DNA from: Nitrospira sp. CR1.2
GTDB taxonomy: Bacteria; Nitrospirota; Nitrospiria; Nitrospirales; Nitrospiraceae
Assembly (NCBI GenBank): GCA_014055495.1
Contig: WIAG01000011.1
Span: 1-64,000, forward strand
Reading direction: 5' to 3'
Length of the DNA: 64,000 bases
This document shows positions 54,746 through 63,684 of this stretch, one piece after another; the first letter of the stretch is position 1, and each line of letters starts with the position of its first letter. A model generated the notes under the pieces. It did no database searches. It worked only from the letters and a program-made list of their open reading frames with translations, and was not told where the DNA came from. Position numbers and translations under genes: made by a program.

Positions 54746-57250
54746 ATGACGAGTTCTCATACAGTGGCGCTCCGTCCCGCCGTCAAAACAGAGCCCATTC
54801 CTCCGCACATCGTGGAGGAAATCGAGACATTCGAAGCGGAAGCCCAACGCGTCCTTGCGGGGGACCTTTCGACCGATATTTTCAAGCCCTTCCGGCTGCA
54901 GTATGGCGTGTATGGTCAACGCCAGCCGGGCGTACAGATGTTCCGCATCAAGATTCCGTTCGGCGGCCTGACGGCCAATCAGGTGCGGCGGGTCGCCGAA
55001 TTGGCCGACCAGTTTGCTACCGGTGTCGGCCATGTGACCACGCGGCAAGATATCCAGTTGCATTTCGTGGAGCTCACGCATGTGCCGGAGATGATGCGGT
55101 CGTTGGCGGCTGTGGGGCTGACGACACGCGAGGCCTGCGCCAACACCGTCCGGAATGTCACCGCCTGTCACCTGGCCGGCGTCTGCCAGGGGGAGGTGTT
55201 CGATGTGACGCCGTATGCGAAGACGGTGGCCTATCATCTGCTGCGGAATCCGCTGAACCAGAGTATGCCGCGGAAATTCAAGATCGCCCTTTCCGGTTGC
55301 CGGCAGGACTGCGCGCTGACCCCCATTCACGACATCGGCCTCCTTGCGGCCAAGCGGGCGGACGGGACCATCGGGTTCCGAATGGTTGCGGGCGGCGGAC
55401 TGGGCTCGACCCCGCGAATGGCGCAGGTGCTCCGAGAGTTTACGCCGATGGAGGAATTGCTGCCGAGTATCGAGGCGGTCATCAAGGTGTTCGACACCCT
55501 GGGCAACCGGAAAAATCGCAACAAGGCTCGCATGAAGTTCGTCATTGAAAAGCTCGGCTTCGACGAGTTTAGGCGACGGTGGGAAGCGGCCTACGCGGCC
55601 ATGGGGTACGCAGTGCCGACCCATGAGCCGATCAAGTTATTAGAGTACGCCGACACGCCGCCATTGCTGATGCCGACCAAGGCACCGGTTGCGTCCGTCG
55701 GGAACGGCAACGGAAATGTGAGTGGCAACGGCCATGCGCCAGTGGGAGCTGCGCACAACGGGCAGGAGACCGCCTTCCAAGCCTGGAGGCGGACCAATGT
55801 GGTGCCGCAACGTCAGGCAGGATTCGTAACTGCGGCCATCAAGCTTCCTATGGGTGACCTCACAGCCGACCAGATGTGGGTGGTGGCTGATTTGGCCGAG
55901 CGCTATTCCAATGGCAACATCCGCACCACCATCAATCAAAACATGGTGATCCGCTGGATACCCGAATCTCGCTTGGAAGCATTCCATGGCGAGCTCGTGG
56001 CCCACAGTCTCGGCGATCCCGGTGCCGAGTTGGTGGAGGACATCATTGCCTGCCCCGGGACGGACACCTGCGGATTAGGGATCACCTCGTCCAAGGGAAT
56101 GGCCCGTGCGTTGGCCGAAGTGTTTCCGGCCGGCCAGGTGCCTGAGGACCTGCGAGATGTGAGCGTCAAGATCAGCGGCTGTCACAATTCGTGTGCTCAG
56201 CACCACATCGCCACCATTGGGCTGCACGGCGTCGGCAAACGTCTTGGTGAGCATACGGCGCCGCATTACGAGCTGCACCTTGGCGGACATGTGGATGGCA
56301 CGCCAAAAATCGGGCAGTTGGCCGTGAAGTTGCCGGCGAAAAGCGTTCCGGCCGCCGTGCGTCATCTGGTGGACGTCTATCGCCGTGATCGGACGACCGG
56401 CGAGAGCCTGCAGTCGTTTATCGGCAGGGTGGGGAAACATGTCCTCAAGGACGAATTGATTCCCTATACGTTTGTACCGCCCTATGAACAGGATCCGACC
56501 TACTACTACGATTGGGAAGGTGAAGCAGAATTTGTGCTGGAAGATCTGGGGCCCGGCGAGTGTGCGGGTGGCGCCTTAGAGATGATCGATGACCGTATGT
56601 TGGAGGCGGACCAGGAACTCTATCAGGCCAAATTGTTGGTCGAAAAACATCAGTATGCCTTGTCGGTCAATAAGTCGTATCGAGCCGTGCTGGCGGCGGC
56701 CAAAGGGTTGTTGGTGACCGAGGGGTTGGATCCGGCTACTGATGCGGATACGTTCCAGGAGTTCGATCAGCGTCTGGCGAGCAAGGGCATCGTGCCGGTC
56801 AGTTACGCCAATCTCGGTGCTCAGGTCGGCGATCTTGGATCGAAGGATGCAACTGCCGAGGCTGCCACGGAGAAAATGGCGTTTGCCAAGCGGTTTCTCG
56901 CGGTTTGCCGGGCGGCCACGGAACAGATGGGAAAGGATCTCAAATTGGCCCAAGTGAAAGAAGAAGTGTTGCCGACCCCGGCTCCGAGTGTGGCGCCGGC
57001 GGCGCCGGTTTCGACGGCGCCGGTGTACGACTTGCGCGGCGTCGCCTGCCCGATGAACTATGTGAAGACCAAACTCAAGCTCGAAATGATGGACGACGGC
57101 GAGCGACTCGAAGTGTGGCTCGATGCCGGAGAACCGATCCGGAATGTGCCGATGAGTTTGCGGAACGACGGGCACAAAATTCTCGAAGAGGGACCGTTGG
57201 AGCCTGAAGCGGCACATTTCAAAATTCTTGTGGAAAAGGTCGAGGGGTAA
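54746..57250 (+). CDS. nitrite/sulfite reductase fused to a C-terminal TusA-like domain
   Basis: The 834-residue protein has two homologous reductase halves (about 45-290 and 345-600) joined by a Gly/Asn-rich linker (319-340). Half 2 has the siroheme-[4Fe-4S] ligands Cys436, Cys442, Cys479 and Cys483. Half 1 also has a full set, Cys141, Cys147, Cys185 and Cys189, where homologues usually lose them. A helical region follows (about 600-740), then a TusA/SirA domain (about 755-834) with ACPMNYVKTKL (Cys768). With cysH, cysD and cysN downstream, the substrate is most likely sulfite. The fusion suggests sulfide or persulfide handover to TusA, which is inference. Confidence 0.88.
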   Translation: MTSSHTVALRPAVKTEPIPPHIVEEIETFEAEAQRVLAGDLSTDIFKPFRLQYGVYGQRQPGVQMFRIKIPFGGLTANQVRRVAELADQFATGVGHVTTRQDIQLHFVELTHVPEMMRSLAAVGLTTREACANTVRNVTACHLAGVCQGEVFDVTPYAKTVAYHLLRNPLNQSMPRKFKIALSGCRQDCALTPIHDIGLLAAKRADGTIGFRMVAGGGLGSTPRMAQVLREFTPMEELLPSIEAVIKVFDTLGNRKNRNKARMKFVIEKLGFDEFRRRWEAAYAAMGYAVPTHEPIKLLEYADTPPLLMPTKAPVASVGNGNGNVSGNGHAPVGAAHNGQETAFQAWRRTNVVPQRQAGFVTAAIKLPMGDLTADQMWVVADLAERYSNGNIRTTINQNMVIRWIPESRLEAFHGELVAHSLGDPGAELVEDIIACPGTDTCGLGITSSKGMARALAEVFPAGQVPEDLRDVSVKISGCHNSCAQHHIATIGLHGVGKRLGEHTAPHYELHLGGHVDGTPKIGQLAVKLPAKSVPAAVRHLVDVYRRDRTTGESLQSFIGRVGKHVLKDELIPYTFVPPYEQDPTYYYDWEGEAEFVLEDLGPGECAGGALEMIDDRMLEADQELYQAKLLVEKHQYALSVNKSYRAVLAAAKGLLVTEGLDPATDADTFQEFDQRLASKGIVPVSYANLGAQVGDLGSKDATAEAATEKMAFAKRFLAVCRAATEQMGKDLKLAQVKEEVLPTPAPSVAPAAPVSTAPVYDLRGVACPMNYVKTKLKLEMMDDGERLEVWLDAGEPIRNVPMSLRNDGHKILEEGPLEPEAAHFKILVEKVEG

Positions 57251-57258
57251 GACACACC

Positions 57259-57990
57259 GTGGCGGAATTGAAAAACACTCATCCCGCAGTCGATCGTCCG
57301 GCGGATGACGAGCTGAAATCGCTGAGCGATTCGTTCGAGGCCAAACAACCGTGGGAGGTGCTGGAGTATGCGTTGAAGGCGTACCGGCACCGGATTGTGT
57401 TGGCCTGTAGTTTCGGGGCTGAGGATGTAGCGCTCGTGGATATGGTGCATCGCATCGATCCCGAGGCGCCGCTGTTTTACCTCGATACCGACTTTCTGTT
57501 TCCTGAAACGCTCGAGGTGCGCGATCGCATCATCGGGAGGTACGGATTGAAGCCCGCCCAGGTCATTCAGATGAAACCGCTGTTGACGCCGGAGCAGCAG
57601 GTTGCGCAGCACGGCGACGCGCTCTGGGCAAGCAAGCCCGATCGATGCTGCGAAATTCGGAAGATTGAACCGCTGACTCGCGTCTTGTCACAATACGGCG
57701 CCTGGATCACCGGCATCAGAAGAGATCAAGCCCCGACGCGAGCCAATGCCGGGTTGATCGAGTGGGATAAGAAGTTCCAGTTAATCAAATTCAACCCGTT
57801 GGCCCGTTGGACGAGTGAGCAGGTCTGGATGTATCTCCAGCTCCACGAAGTCCCGTACAACAGGCTCCACGACCGTAACTACCCCAGCATCGGCTGCACT
57901 CATTGCACTGCGCCTGTCCTTCCGGGCGACGATCCGCGTTCTGGTCGATGGAAGAATTTCGGCAAGACCGAATGCGGGCTGCACAAATAA
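57259..57990 (+). CDS. cysH: adenylyl-sulfate (APS) reductase, assimilatory
   Basis: It reduces activated sulfate to sulfite. The 243-residue protein has the PP-loop-like ACSFGAEDVALVDM start region and the catalytic ECGLH C-terminus (Cys239). CC (130-131) and CxxC (213, 216) are the [4Fe-4S] ligands that mark APS reductases rather than PAPS reductases, so APS kinase should be dispensable for assimilation. The start is a GTG at 57259, eight bases after the reductase stop. Confidence 0.94.
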   Translation: MAELKNTHPAVDRPADDELKSLSDSFEAKQPWEVLEYALKAYRHRIVLACSFGAEDVALVDMVHRIDPEAPLFYLDTDFLFPETLEVRDRIIGRYGLKPAQVIQMKPLLTPEQQVAQHGDALWASKPDRCCEIRKIEPLTRVLSQYGAWITGIRRDQAPTRANAGLIEWDKKFQLIKFNPLARWTSEQVWMYLQLHEVPYNRLHDRNYPSIGCTHCTAPVLPGDDPRSGRWKNFGKTECGLHK

Positions 57991-58031
57991 CATCATCGTC
58001 ACCCTGACATCGAGAAGGTTACCAACGATCC

Positions 58032-59090
58032 ATGCAACATCTGCTCGCCAAAGTCGCCAAGGGTCAAAAAACGTCCAAAGATCTCACTTGGGAAGAAGCC
58101 AAGCAGGCCATGCGGTTAATGATTGAAGGGACGGCCACACCGGCGCAGGTCGGTGCGTTTCTCACCGCCATGCGCTTCAAGTCGGAATCTGTCACCGAGC
58201 TGGCGGCGTTTACCGCCACCGCGCGGCAATATGTGCCGCCCGTGCCGGTACGTGCCGGACTTGGGGTCGTCGATGTGCCGGTCTACGCGGGCAAACGCGA
58301 GACGTTTCATGCCATCGTGCCTGCCGCGATTGTCGCGGCCGCAGCGGGAGCGGTGTTGTTGCTCCATGGCGTGGATGGTCCTCCTGATCGGCAGGGTGTC
58401 TCGTCGGTGCTGAAGCTGCTGGGCATTCCAGTCGATCTCACTGCCAAGCTCGTTGGCCCGGAACTGGAACGCACCGGTGTCGCCTACCTGGATCTGGCGC
58501 TCTATCACCCGCCGGTCAGCCGGTTTCTCGAACTGCGTCAGGAATTGGGTGTGCGCAATTTCTTTCATCCCGTGGCAAGGATGCTCAATCCCGCTCGCGC
58601 CGGGTCCCAGGTGATCGGGCTGTCCCATCCCCCCTATTTTGAAAAAACGGTCGAGGCGTTGCGCATGCTGAGTTGCCCGCGGGCGCTGGTGATCCGTGGG
58701 GTCGAGGGCGATCCGGAACTGTCGATCGGGAATACGACCCGTCTATTGGAACTCAAGGGCGAGCGCATCACACCGTTCACATTCCAGCCCAAGGATGCGG
58801 GGCTGACGATGGCCACGTTTAGGGAGATGGCGGGATTTCCCGCCGAGCAGCGTGAACGCGAGGCGGACTTGATCAAGCGAATCATCGCCAACGAAATACA
58901 GGGCGGGCAACGAGACTGGGTGTTACTCAACGCTGCCATGCTGTTGTATGCGGCAGGCAAGGGCACATCGATTGCGGGAAATCTGGCCGCCGCCCGGCAC
59001 GCGCTCGAGTCCGGGCAGGCCAAGGCGAAGCTGGCCGAGCTGAGTGCGGGCGCCGGAACCGTGCCGAAGGTCCGCCTGTCGGCCCAATAG
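58032..59090 (+). CDS. TrpD2/YbiB-like protein (anthranilate phosphoribosyltransferase family)
   Basis: The 352-residue protein has the fold of anthranilate phosphoribosyltransferase: an N-terminal helical domain with [19 protein letters not shown] and a larger alpha/beta domain. The PRPP-binding GTGGD of TrpD is replaced by YAGKRETFH, as in the TrpD2 (YbiB) branch. E. coli YbiB binds DNA rather than making tryptophan. No trp genes are near. It lies between cysH and cysD on the same strand, so a role tied to sulfate assimilation is possible but unproved. Confidence 0.8.
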   Translation: MQHLLAKVAKGQKTSKDLTWEEAKQAMRLMIEGTATPAQVGAFLTAMRFKSESVTELAAFTATARQYVPPVPVRAGLGVVDVPVYAGKRETFHAIVPAAIVAAAAGAVLLLHGVDGPPDRQGVSSVLKLLGIPVDLTAKLVGPELERTGVAYLDLALYHPPVSRFLELRQELGVRNFFHPVARMLNPARAGSQVIGLSHPPYFEKTVEALRMLSCPRALVIRGVEGDPELSIGNTTRLLELKGERITPFTFQPKDAGLTMATFREMAGFPAEQREREADLIKRIIANEIQGGQRDWVLLNAAMLLYAAGKGTSIAGNLAAARHALESGQAKAKLAELSAGAGTVPKVRLSAQ

Positions 59091-59103
59091 GAAGAGTGGA
59101 AGC

Positions 59104-59901
59104 ATGAAACACCTACGTCAATTGGAAGACCAAAGCGTCTATATCCTTCGCGAAGCCTATAAACATTTCAATCACCTCGCCATGCTCTGGTCGATGGGGA
59201 AGGATTCAACGGTGTTGCTGTGGCTGGCCCGCAAGGCCTTCTTCGGGCACGTGCCGTTTCCCCTCTTACACGTGGACACCAGCTACAAAATTCCTGCCAT
59301 GATCGAATATCGCGACCGGATTGCCCGTGAATGGCGGCTGAATCTCGTGGTCGGCCAAAACAAAGAGGCGTTGGCCGCCGGGATGAACCATACGCTGGGT
59401 CGTGACGTCTGCTGCACGGCGTTAAAAACCACGGCGATGAAGAATCTGGTCGAGGAAAAGGGGTACACCGGCATCATCCTGGGTGTGCGTGCGGATGAGG
59501 ACAGTACCAGGGCCAAGGAGCGGTACTTTTCGCCCCGCGACAAGCACGGTGATTGGGACTTTCGCGATCAGCCGCCGGAATTGTGGGATCAGTTCAAGAC
59601 GACGTTTCCGCCGGGTACACATATTCGTATTCACCCGCTTCTCGATTGGACCGAAATCAATATCTGGGAATATATCAAGCACGAGAATATTCCCTTCATG
59701 GATCTCTATTTGGACCGGGGAGATGGCACACGCTATCGCAGTCTGGGCTGTGCTCCCTGTACCAGCCCGATTCAGTCGACGGCGAAGACGGTGGACGAGA
59801 TTATTGTCGAGCTTCGCAAGAGCAATGTGGCGGAGCGGGCCGGTCGGGCACAGGATGCAGGGCGAGGCATGGAGATGCTTCGTAAGAAGGGCTATATGTG
59901 A
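59104..59901 (+). CDS. cysD: sulfate adenylyltransferase subunit 2
   Basis: It forms APS from sulfate and ATP with CysN. The 265-residue PP-loop protein begins [20 protein letters not shown] and contains [18 protein letters not shown] (the PP-loop), [15 protein letters not shown] and [10 protein letters not shown] chose the ATG at 59104 after GGAAGAG. It follows the TrpD2-like gene by 13 bases. Confidence 0.96.
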   Translation: MKHLRQLEDQSVYILREAYKHFNHLAMLWSMGKDSTVLLWLARKAFFGHVPFPLLHVDTSYKIPAMIEYRDRIAREWRLNLVVGQNKEALAAGMNHTLGRDVCCTALKTTAMKNLVEEKGYTGIILGVRADEDSTRAKERYFSPRDKHGDWDFRDQPPELWDQFKTTFPPGTHIRIHPLLDWTEINIWEYIKHENIPFMDLYLDRGDGTRYRSLGCAPCTSPIQSTAKTVDEIIVELRKSNVAERAGRAQDAGRGMEMLRKKGYM

Positions 59902-59947
59902 GGCCGGCACGGCGCGGCCACTTCGCAGGCGCGTCTGAGCGAGGACC

Positions 59948-61831
59948 ATGGAACAACCGAAGTTTTCTCGAACGAGTAACCCTATGACACAGCATAATCA
60001 GGGTAAGCCGCAGGAGAGTCTGAACATCGTCATCGTGGGGCATGTCGACCACGGGAAGTCCACTTTGGTGGGCCGTCTGTATGCCGATACCGGCTCGTTG
60101 CCGGAAGGCAAGCTGGAGAAGGTCCAGGCGATCTGTCGACAGCAGGGCAAGGAATTCGAATATGCCTTCCTGTTCGATGCGTTTTTGGAAGAGCAGGAAC
60201 AGGGCATTACGATCGACACCGCGCGCACCTTTTTCATTTGGAACGAACGGCAGTACATCATCATCGACGCTCCGGGGCATAAAGAGTTCCTGAAAAACAT
60301 GATCTCCGGCGCCGCTCGTGCCGAGGCGGCACTGTTGTTGATCGATGCCGTGGAAGGCGTGCGTGAACAGTCGAAGAAGCACGGATATCTGCTGTCTCTC
60401 CTGGGGGTCACGCAGTTTGCGGTTGTCGTCAATAAAATGGACCTGGTCGGGTATCGACAGGACGTGTTTGACGCAATAGAAAAGGAATATCGGGAGTTTC
60501 TCGGGCAGTTTCGGGCCGTGCCGCAACAGATGATCCCGGTCAGCGCCAAGATGGGCGACAACATTGCGGCGCGCAGCCGCCACATGAATTGGTACCAAGG
60601 TCCCACGGTGCTGGATACCCTCGCGCTCTTCAAGAAGGAGCAGGTGCGTTCCGAGCAGCCCCTCCGATTCCCGCTGCAGGATGTGTACAAATTCGATGCG
60701 CGCCGTATTCTAGCCGGGCGCATTACCGCGGGTCGCCTGAAGGTCGGTGATCATCTGGTCTTTTCCCCATCCAACAAAACAGCGATCGTGCAGTCGATCG
60801 AGGGATTCAATGTCGATCCACCGACAAGTGAGGCACAAGCCGGACAATCGGTCGGCATCACACTTGACGAACAAATTTTTGTGGAACGCGGCGAGATTGC
60901 TTCCCATCGGGATTCGGTCCCCCTGGTTTCGACGGCCGTCCGGGTGAACTTGTTTTGGATGGGGCGGCGGCCGCTGGAAAAGGGGCGGAAATACACACTG
61001 CGGCTCGCCACGCGTGAGGTCGCCTGTGAGGTCTCGACGATTCACCGTATTATCGACACCGCTGACCTGGCGCAACTTCAGGAAAGCCAATCGGTCGCCA
61101 AGAATCAGGTGGCCGAATTGACGTTGCGGGTCAAGTCGCCGATTGCGTTTGACCTCTCGTCTTCCTTCGAGGCGACCGGTCGCTTTGTGTTGGTGGATGA
61201 GTACGACATTTCCGGCGGTGGGATCATCACCGAACTGGTGCACGACGAACAGGAGGGGCTCCGCGAAGAGGCCCGGCAGCGGGAGTATGCCTGGCTCACG
61301 GGGGACGTCCGTTCCGAAGATCGCGCCCTGCAGTATGGGCATCGAGCCGCCATCGTGCTCTTTACCGGCTCAGCGCAAACCGGCAAGACCTTCCTCGCGC
61401 GACGGGTCGAGGCGTTGCTGGTTGCCGACAGCCGGCATGCCTATCTGTTGGAGGGGGAGAATCTCCTGCAGGGATTGGATGCGGATTTGTCGGCCGCCGA
61501 TCCCTCGTTCGCTTCGGAGCGGGTGCGTCGGTACGGCGAAGTCGCCAGGTTGCTGATCGATACGGGCCTCATCGTGGTGTCTACAAGTAAAACCTTCGGC
61601 ATCAACTATCAACGAATGGCGGAGATGATACGGACCCTCGTCCAACCGGCTCCGGTGATCGCGGTGCATATGAGTCGAGCCGGGGAGGAGCCGCCGCCGA
61701 ACACGGATCTGCATTTTGCGGGGCCGCAGGACTTCGATGCGGCTGCCCGACAAATTATTGAAGAGCTAAAACGGCGGGGTGTGTTGATCCAACCCTCCGG
61801 CACCAGGGCCACGATCCAGTATTCCATTTGA
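59948..61831 (+). CDS. cysN: sulfate adenylyltransferase subunit 1 with degenerate C-terminal APS-kinase domain
   Basis: The 627-residue protein has an EF-Tu-like GTPase domain: [21 protein letters not shown] and SAK are intact (about 31-180), then beta-barrel domains. The C-terminal part (about 459-627) resembles APS kinase but the P-loop reads GSAQTGKT (474-481) instead of GLSGAGKS, and LDGDN is LEGEN. The domain is likely inactive or altered. The ATG at 59948 follows GAGGACC; a second ATG is at 59984. Confidence 0.92.
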   Translation: MEQPKFSRTSNPMTQHNQGKPQESLNIVIVGHVDHGKSTLVGRLYADTGSLPEGKLEKVQAICRQQGKEFEYAFLFDAFLEEQEQGITIDTARTFFIWNERQYIIIDAPGHKEFLKNMISGAARAEAALLLIDAVEGVREQSKKHGYLLSLLGVTQFAVVVNKMDLVGYRQDVFDAIEKEYREFLGQFRAVPQQMIPVSAKMGDNIAARSRHMNWYQGPTVLDTLALFKKEQVRSEQPLRFPLQDVYKFDARRILAGRITAGRLKVGDHLVFSPSNKTAIVQSIEGFNVDPPTSEAQAGQSVGITLDEQIFVERGEIASHRDSVPLVSTAVRVNLFWMGRRPLEKGRKYTLRLATREVACEVSTIHRIIDTADLAQLQESQSVAKNQVAELTLRVKSPIAFDLSSSFEATGRFVLVDEYDISGGGIITELVHDEQEGLREEARQREYAWLTGDVRSEDRALQYGHRAAIVLFTGSAQTGKTFLARRVEALLVADSRHAYLLEGENLLQGLDADLSAADPSFASERVRRYGEVARLLIDTGLIVVSTSKTFGINYQRMAEMIRTLVQPAPVIAVHMSRAGEEPPPNTDLHFAGPQDFDAAARQIIEELKRRGVLIQPSGTRATIQYSI

Positions 61832-61978
61832 GGGAGCTGACGACAACCCTTGCGGATGCGTCGGGCGACCGTCACGGGATCATCGCACGCTCGGCGGGTA
61901 TGTGGTCGTTCGAAGGCTGTTTGACTCTCTTCAAATTCCTGTGGTAGCGTCCTTGATCAACAATTTCGAGGGCTTTTC

Positions 61979-62905
61979 ATGACCATGGCTGCCGATAAGG
62001 ATCTCAAGGCGATCCTGACAAAACTGCAGTATTCCGACGACGCAAAGGTCGTGCAACAGATTACCGCGCAGATGAAGCAGGTGCAGGCTCGGATGGCCGG
62101 CATCAAGCGGAAACTCGTGGTGATGAGCGGAAAGGGTGGAGTCGGGAAGAGCATGACGACCGTGAATCTCGCCTTGGCATTCGCCCGCCAGGGAGCTAAG
62201 GTCGGATTGCTCGATGTGGATTTGAATGGTCCCTGTGTTCCGCGGATGATGGGCCTGCATGGCCAGTCGTTGACCATGACTGCCGATGGAGCTCTGCCCC
62301 CGGTCGGGCCGCTCGGGATCAAGGTCGCCTCGATGGATTTTTTCCTCGGCGATGCGTCGCCCGTCCGGTGGAAAGGCCCGATGGATCTGAGCCCCGTGTG
62401 GCTGGGATTGATGGAAATGAATGTAATCCGGGAGTTCCTCGCTGATGTGGCATGGGGGGAGTTGGATTATCTTCTGGCCGACTTGCCTCCGGGCGCGGCC
62501 GCGGATAAACCGCCGGTCATTGCCGGGTTTATTCCGGATCTAGCCGGGGCGATTGTCGTGACGACACCGTCGGAGGTGGCGTCAGATGTGGTGCAGAAAT
62601 CGGTGACCTACGCCAGAGACATGGGCATCCGGGTGTTAGGCATTGTGGAAAATATGAGTGAGTATCGGTGCCCGTCCTGTGGCGCTGAAAATGAACTATT
62701 CGAGGGGAATACCGAGGCGATGTGCGAGGTGCTGGACGTGCCGTTGCTGGGCCGCATCCCCTTCGATCGCACGCTTGCCAAGACGTTCGATAAGGGGCAA
62801 CCGCTTCTCGATGCTGACTATCCGACCATTCGGAAATATCAGGACATTGTCGGGCGGGTTCAAGCGTTATTGGATTATAAAAAAGTCCTGGCGGAGAAGC
62901 TGTAA
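61979..62905 (+). CDS. Mrp/NBP35-family ATPase (iron-sulfur cluster carrier)
   Basis: The 308-residue P-loop protein carries an N-terminal segment, then VVMSGKGGVGKSMTTVNLA (about 47-65, the deviant Walker A), VDLNGPCVPRMMGL and a C-terminal CPSC pair in RCPSCGAENELF. This family assembles or transfers Fe-S clusters, or is linked to nitrogen and sulfur enzymes. The start ATG at 61979 follows GAGGG; an ATG at 61985 is also possible. It lies 147 bases after cysN and may serve the Fe-S reductases upstream, which is inference. Confidence 0.93.
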   Translation: MTMAADKDLKAILTKLQYSDDAKVVQQITAQMKQVQARMAGIKRKLVVMSGKGGVGKSMTTVNLALAFARQGAKVGLLDVDLNGPCVPRMMGLHGQSLTMTADGALPPVGPLGIKVASMDFFLGDASPVRWKGPMDLSPVWLGLMEMNVIREFLADVAWGELDYLLADLPPGAAADKPPVIAGFIPDLAGAIVVTTPSEVASDVVQKSVTYARDMGIRVLGIVENMSEYRCPSCGAENELFEGNTEAMCEVLDVPLLGRIPFDRTLAKTFDKGQPLLDADYPTIRKYQDIVGRVQALLDYKKVLAEKL

Positions 62906-62931
62906 GCACACCGACCTGGAAGGGGGATCCT

Positions 62932-63675
62932 ATGAAGTTCGTTTGCCTGAACTGCGAGACCTACATGACGTTTCAGAAGGTCGAAAAACCCGGTGAGGGC
63001 TCACTCGGTGTGTTCTTCGGCTGCCCATCGTGCGACGCAAAGTTTTCCATGGTGACGAACCCCGGTGAGACGCAAATGGTTGCGTCCCTCGGCGTGAAGC
63101 TCGGAGGCCGAACCGAGACGGCGGAGCCGTTCGAAATGACTCGTGGAACCTTGAAGGATGAGGCTCAGGCCGGTGCAGGGCAGATGGCGGCGTATCTTAA
63201 CGAGAAGATCCAGGGTGGTCAACCGGCAGCGGCCAAACCTGCTGCCCAGGCGGCCAGTGGAGAGAAGACCAGTGGAGGATGTCCATTCTCAGCGATGGTC
63301 GCTGAGATGGGGCTGACCTCCGGGGGCAAGCCTCAGAACGGCACCGGCGAATTTACTTGGACTCCGGATGCCAAAGAAAAACTGGAGCGCCTCCCGTCGT
63401 TCGTGAAGCCGATGGTGCAGAGCAGCGTTGAAGCTTATGCGCGTAAACATGGGTATAAGTCGATTACGTTGCAGGTCATGGACGACTCGAAGAACGATTC
63501 GCCCAATGGGATTGCCTGGACGAAGGACGCAGAGCAGCGTATGGATAACATCCCTGACTTCATCCGCCCGATGGCCAGGCGAGAAATCGAACGGATCGCC
63601 AAGGAGCGGGGCTTGGCCGAGATCACGGCGCAAGTGATGGACGAGGCCAAAGAAAAGTTTATGAAGTTTATGTAG
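62932..63675 (+). CDS. zinc-ribbon protein with two PCP_red domains
   Basis: The 247-residue protein has an N-terminal zinc ribbon (CLNC at 5-8, CPSC near 32-35) and, after a low-complexity linker, two copies of the PCP_red domain: WTPDAKEKLERLPSFVKPMV and WTKDAEQRMDNIPDFIRPMA, each with GY/L-x-x-IT-x-QVMD. PCP_red domains occur at the C-terminus of BchB/ChlB (light-independent protochlorophyllide reductase) but also as stand-alone proteins in non-phototrophs. Nothing else here is photosynthetic. The AAGGGGGATCC region precedes the ATG. Confidence 0.85.
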   Translation: MKFVCLNCETYMTFQKVEKPGEGSLGVFFGCPSCDAKFSMVTNPGETQMVASLGVKLGGRTETAEPFEMTRGTLKDEAQAGAGQMAAYLNEKIQGGQPAAAKPAAQAASGEKTSGGCPFSAMVAEMGLTSGGKPQNGTGEFTWTPDAKEKLERLPSFVKPMVQSSVEAYARKHGYKSITLQVMDDSKNDSPNGIAWTKDAEQRMDNIPDFIRPMARREIERIAKERGLAEITAQVMDEAKEKFMKFM

Positions 63676-63684
63676 TGGGCGTGC

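Noticed and set aside
54506-55624. 372-codon open frame on the minus strand
   Set aside because: Antisense to the Rrf2 gene and the reductase; no recognisable motif.
58032-59090. trpD (tryptophan synthesis)
   Set aside because: The GTGGD PRPP motif is missing and no trp genes are near; TrpD2-like fits better.
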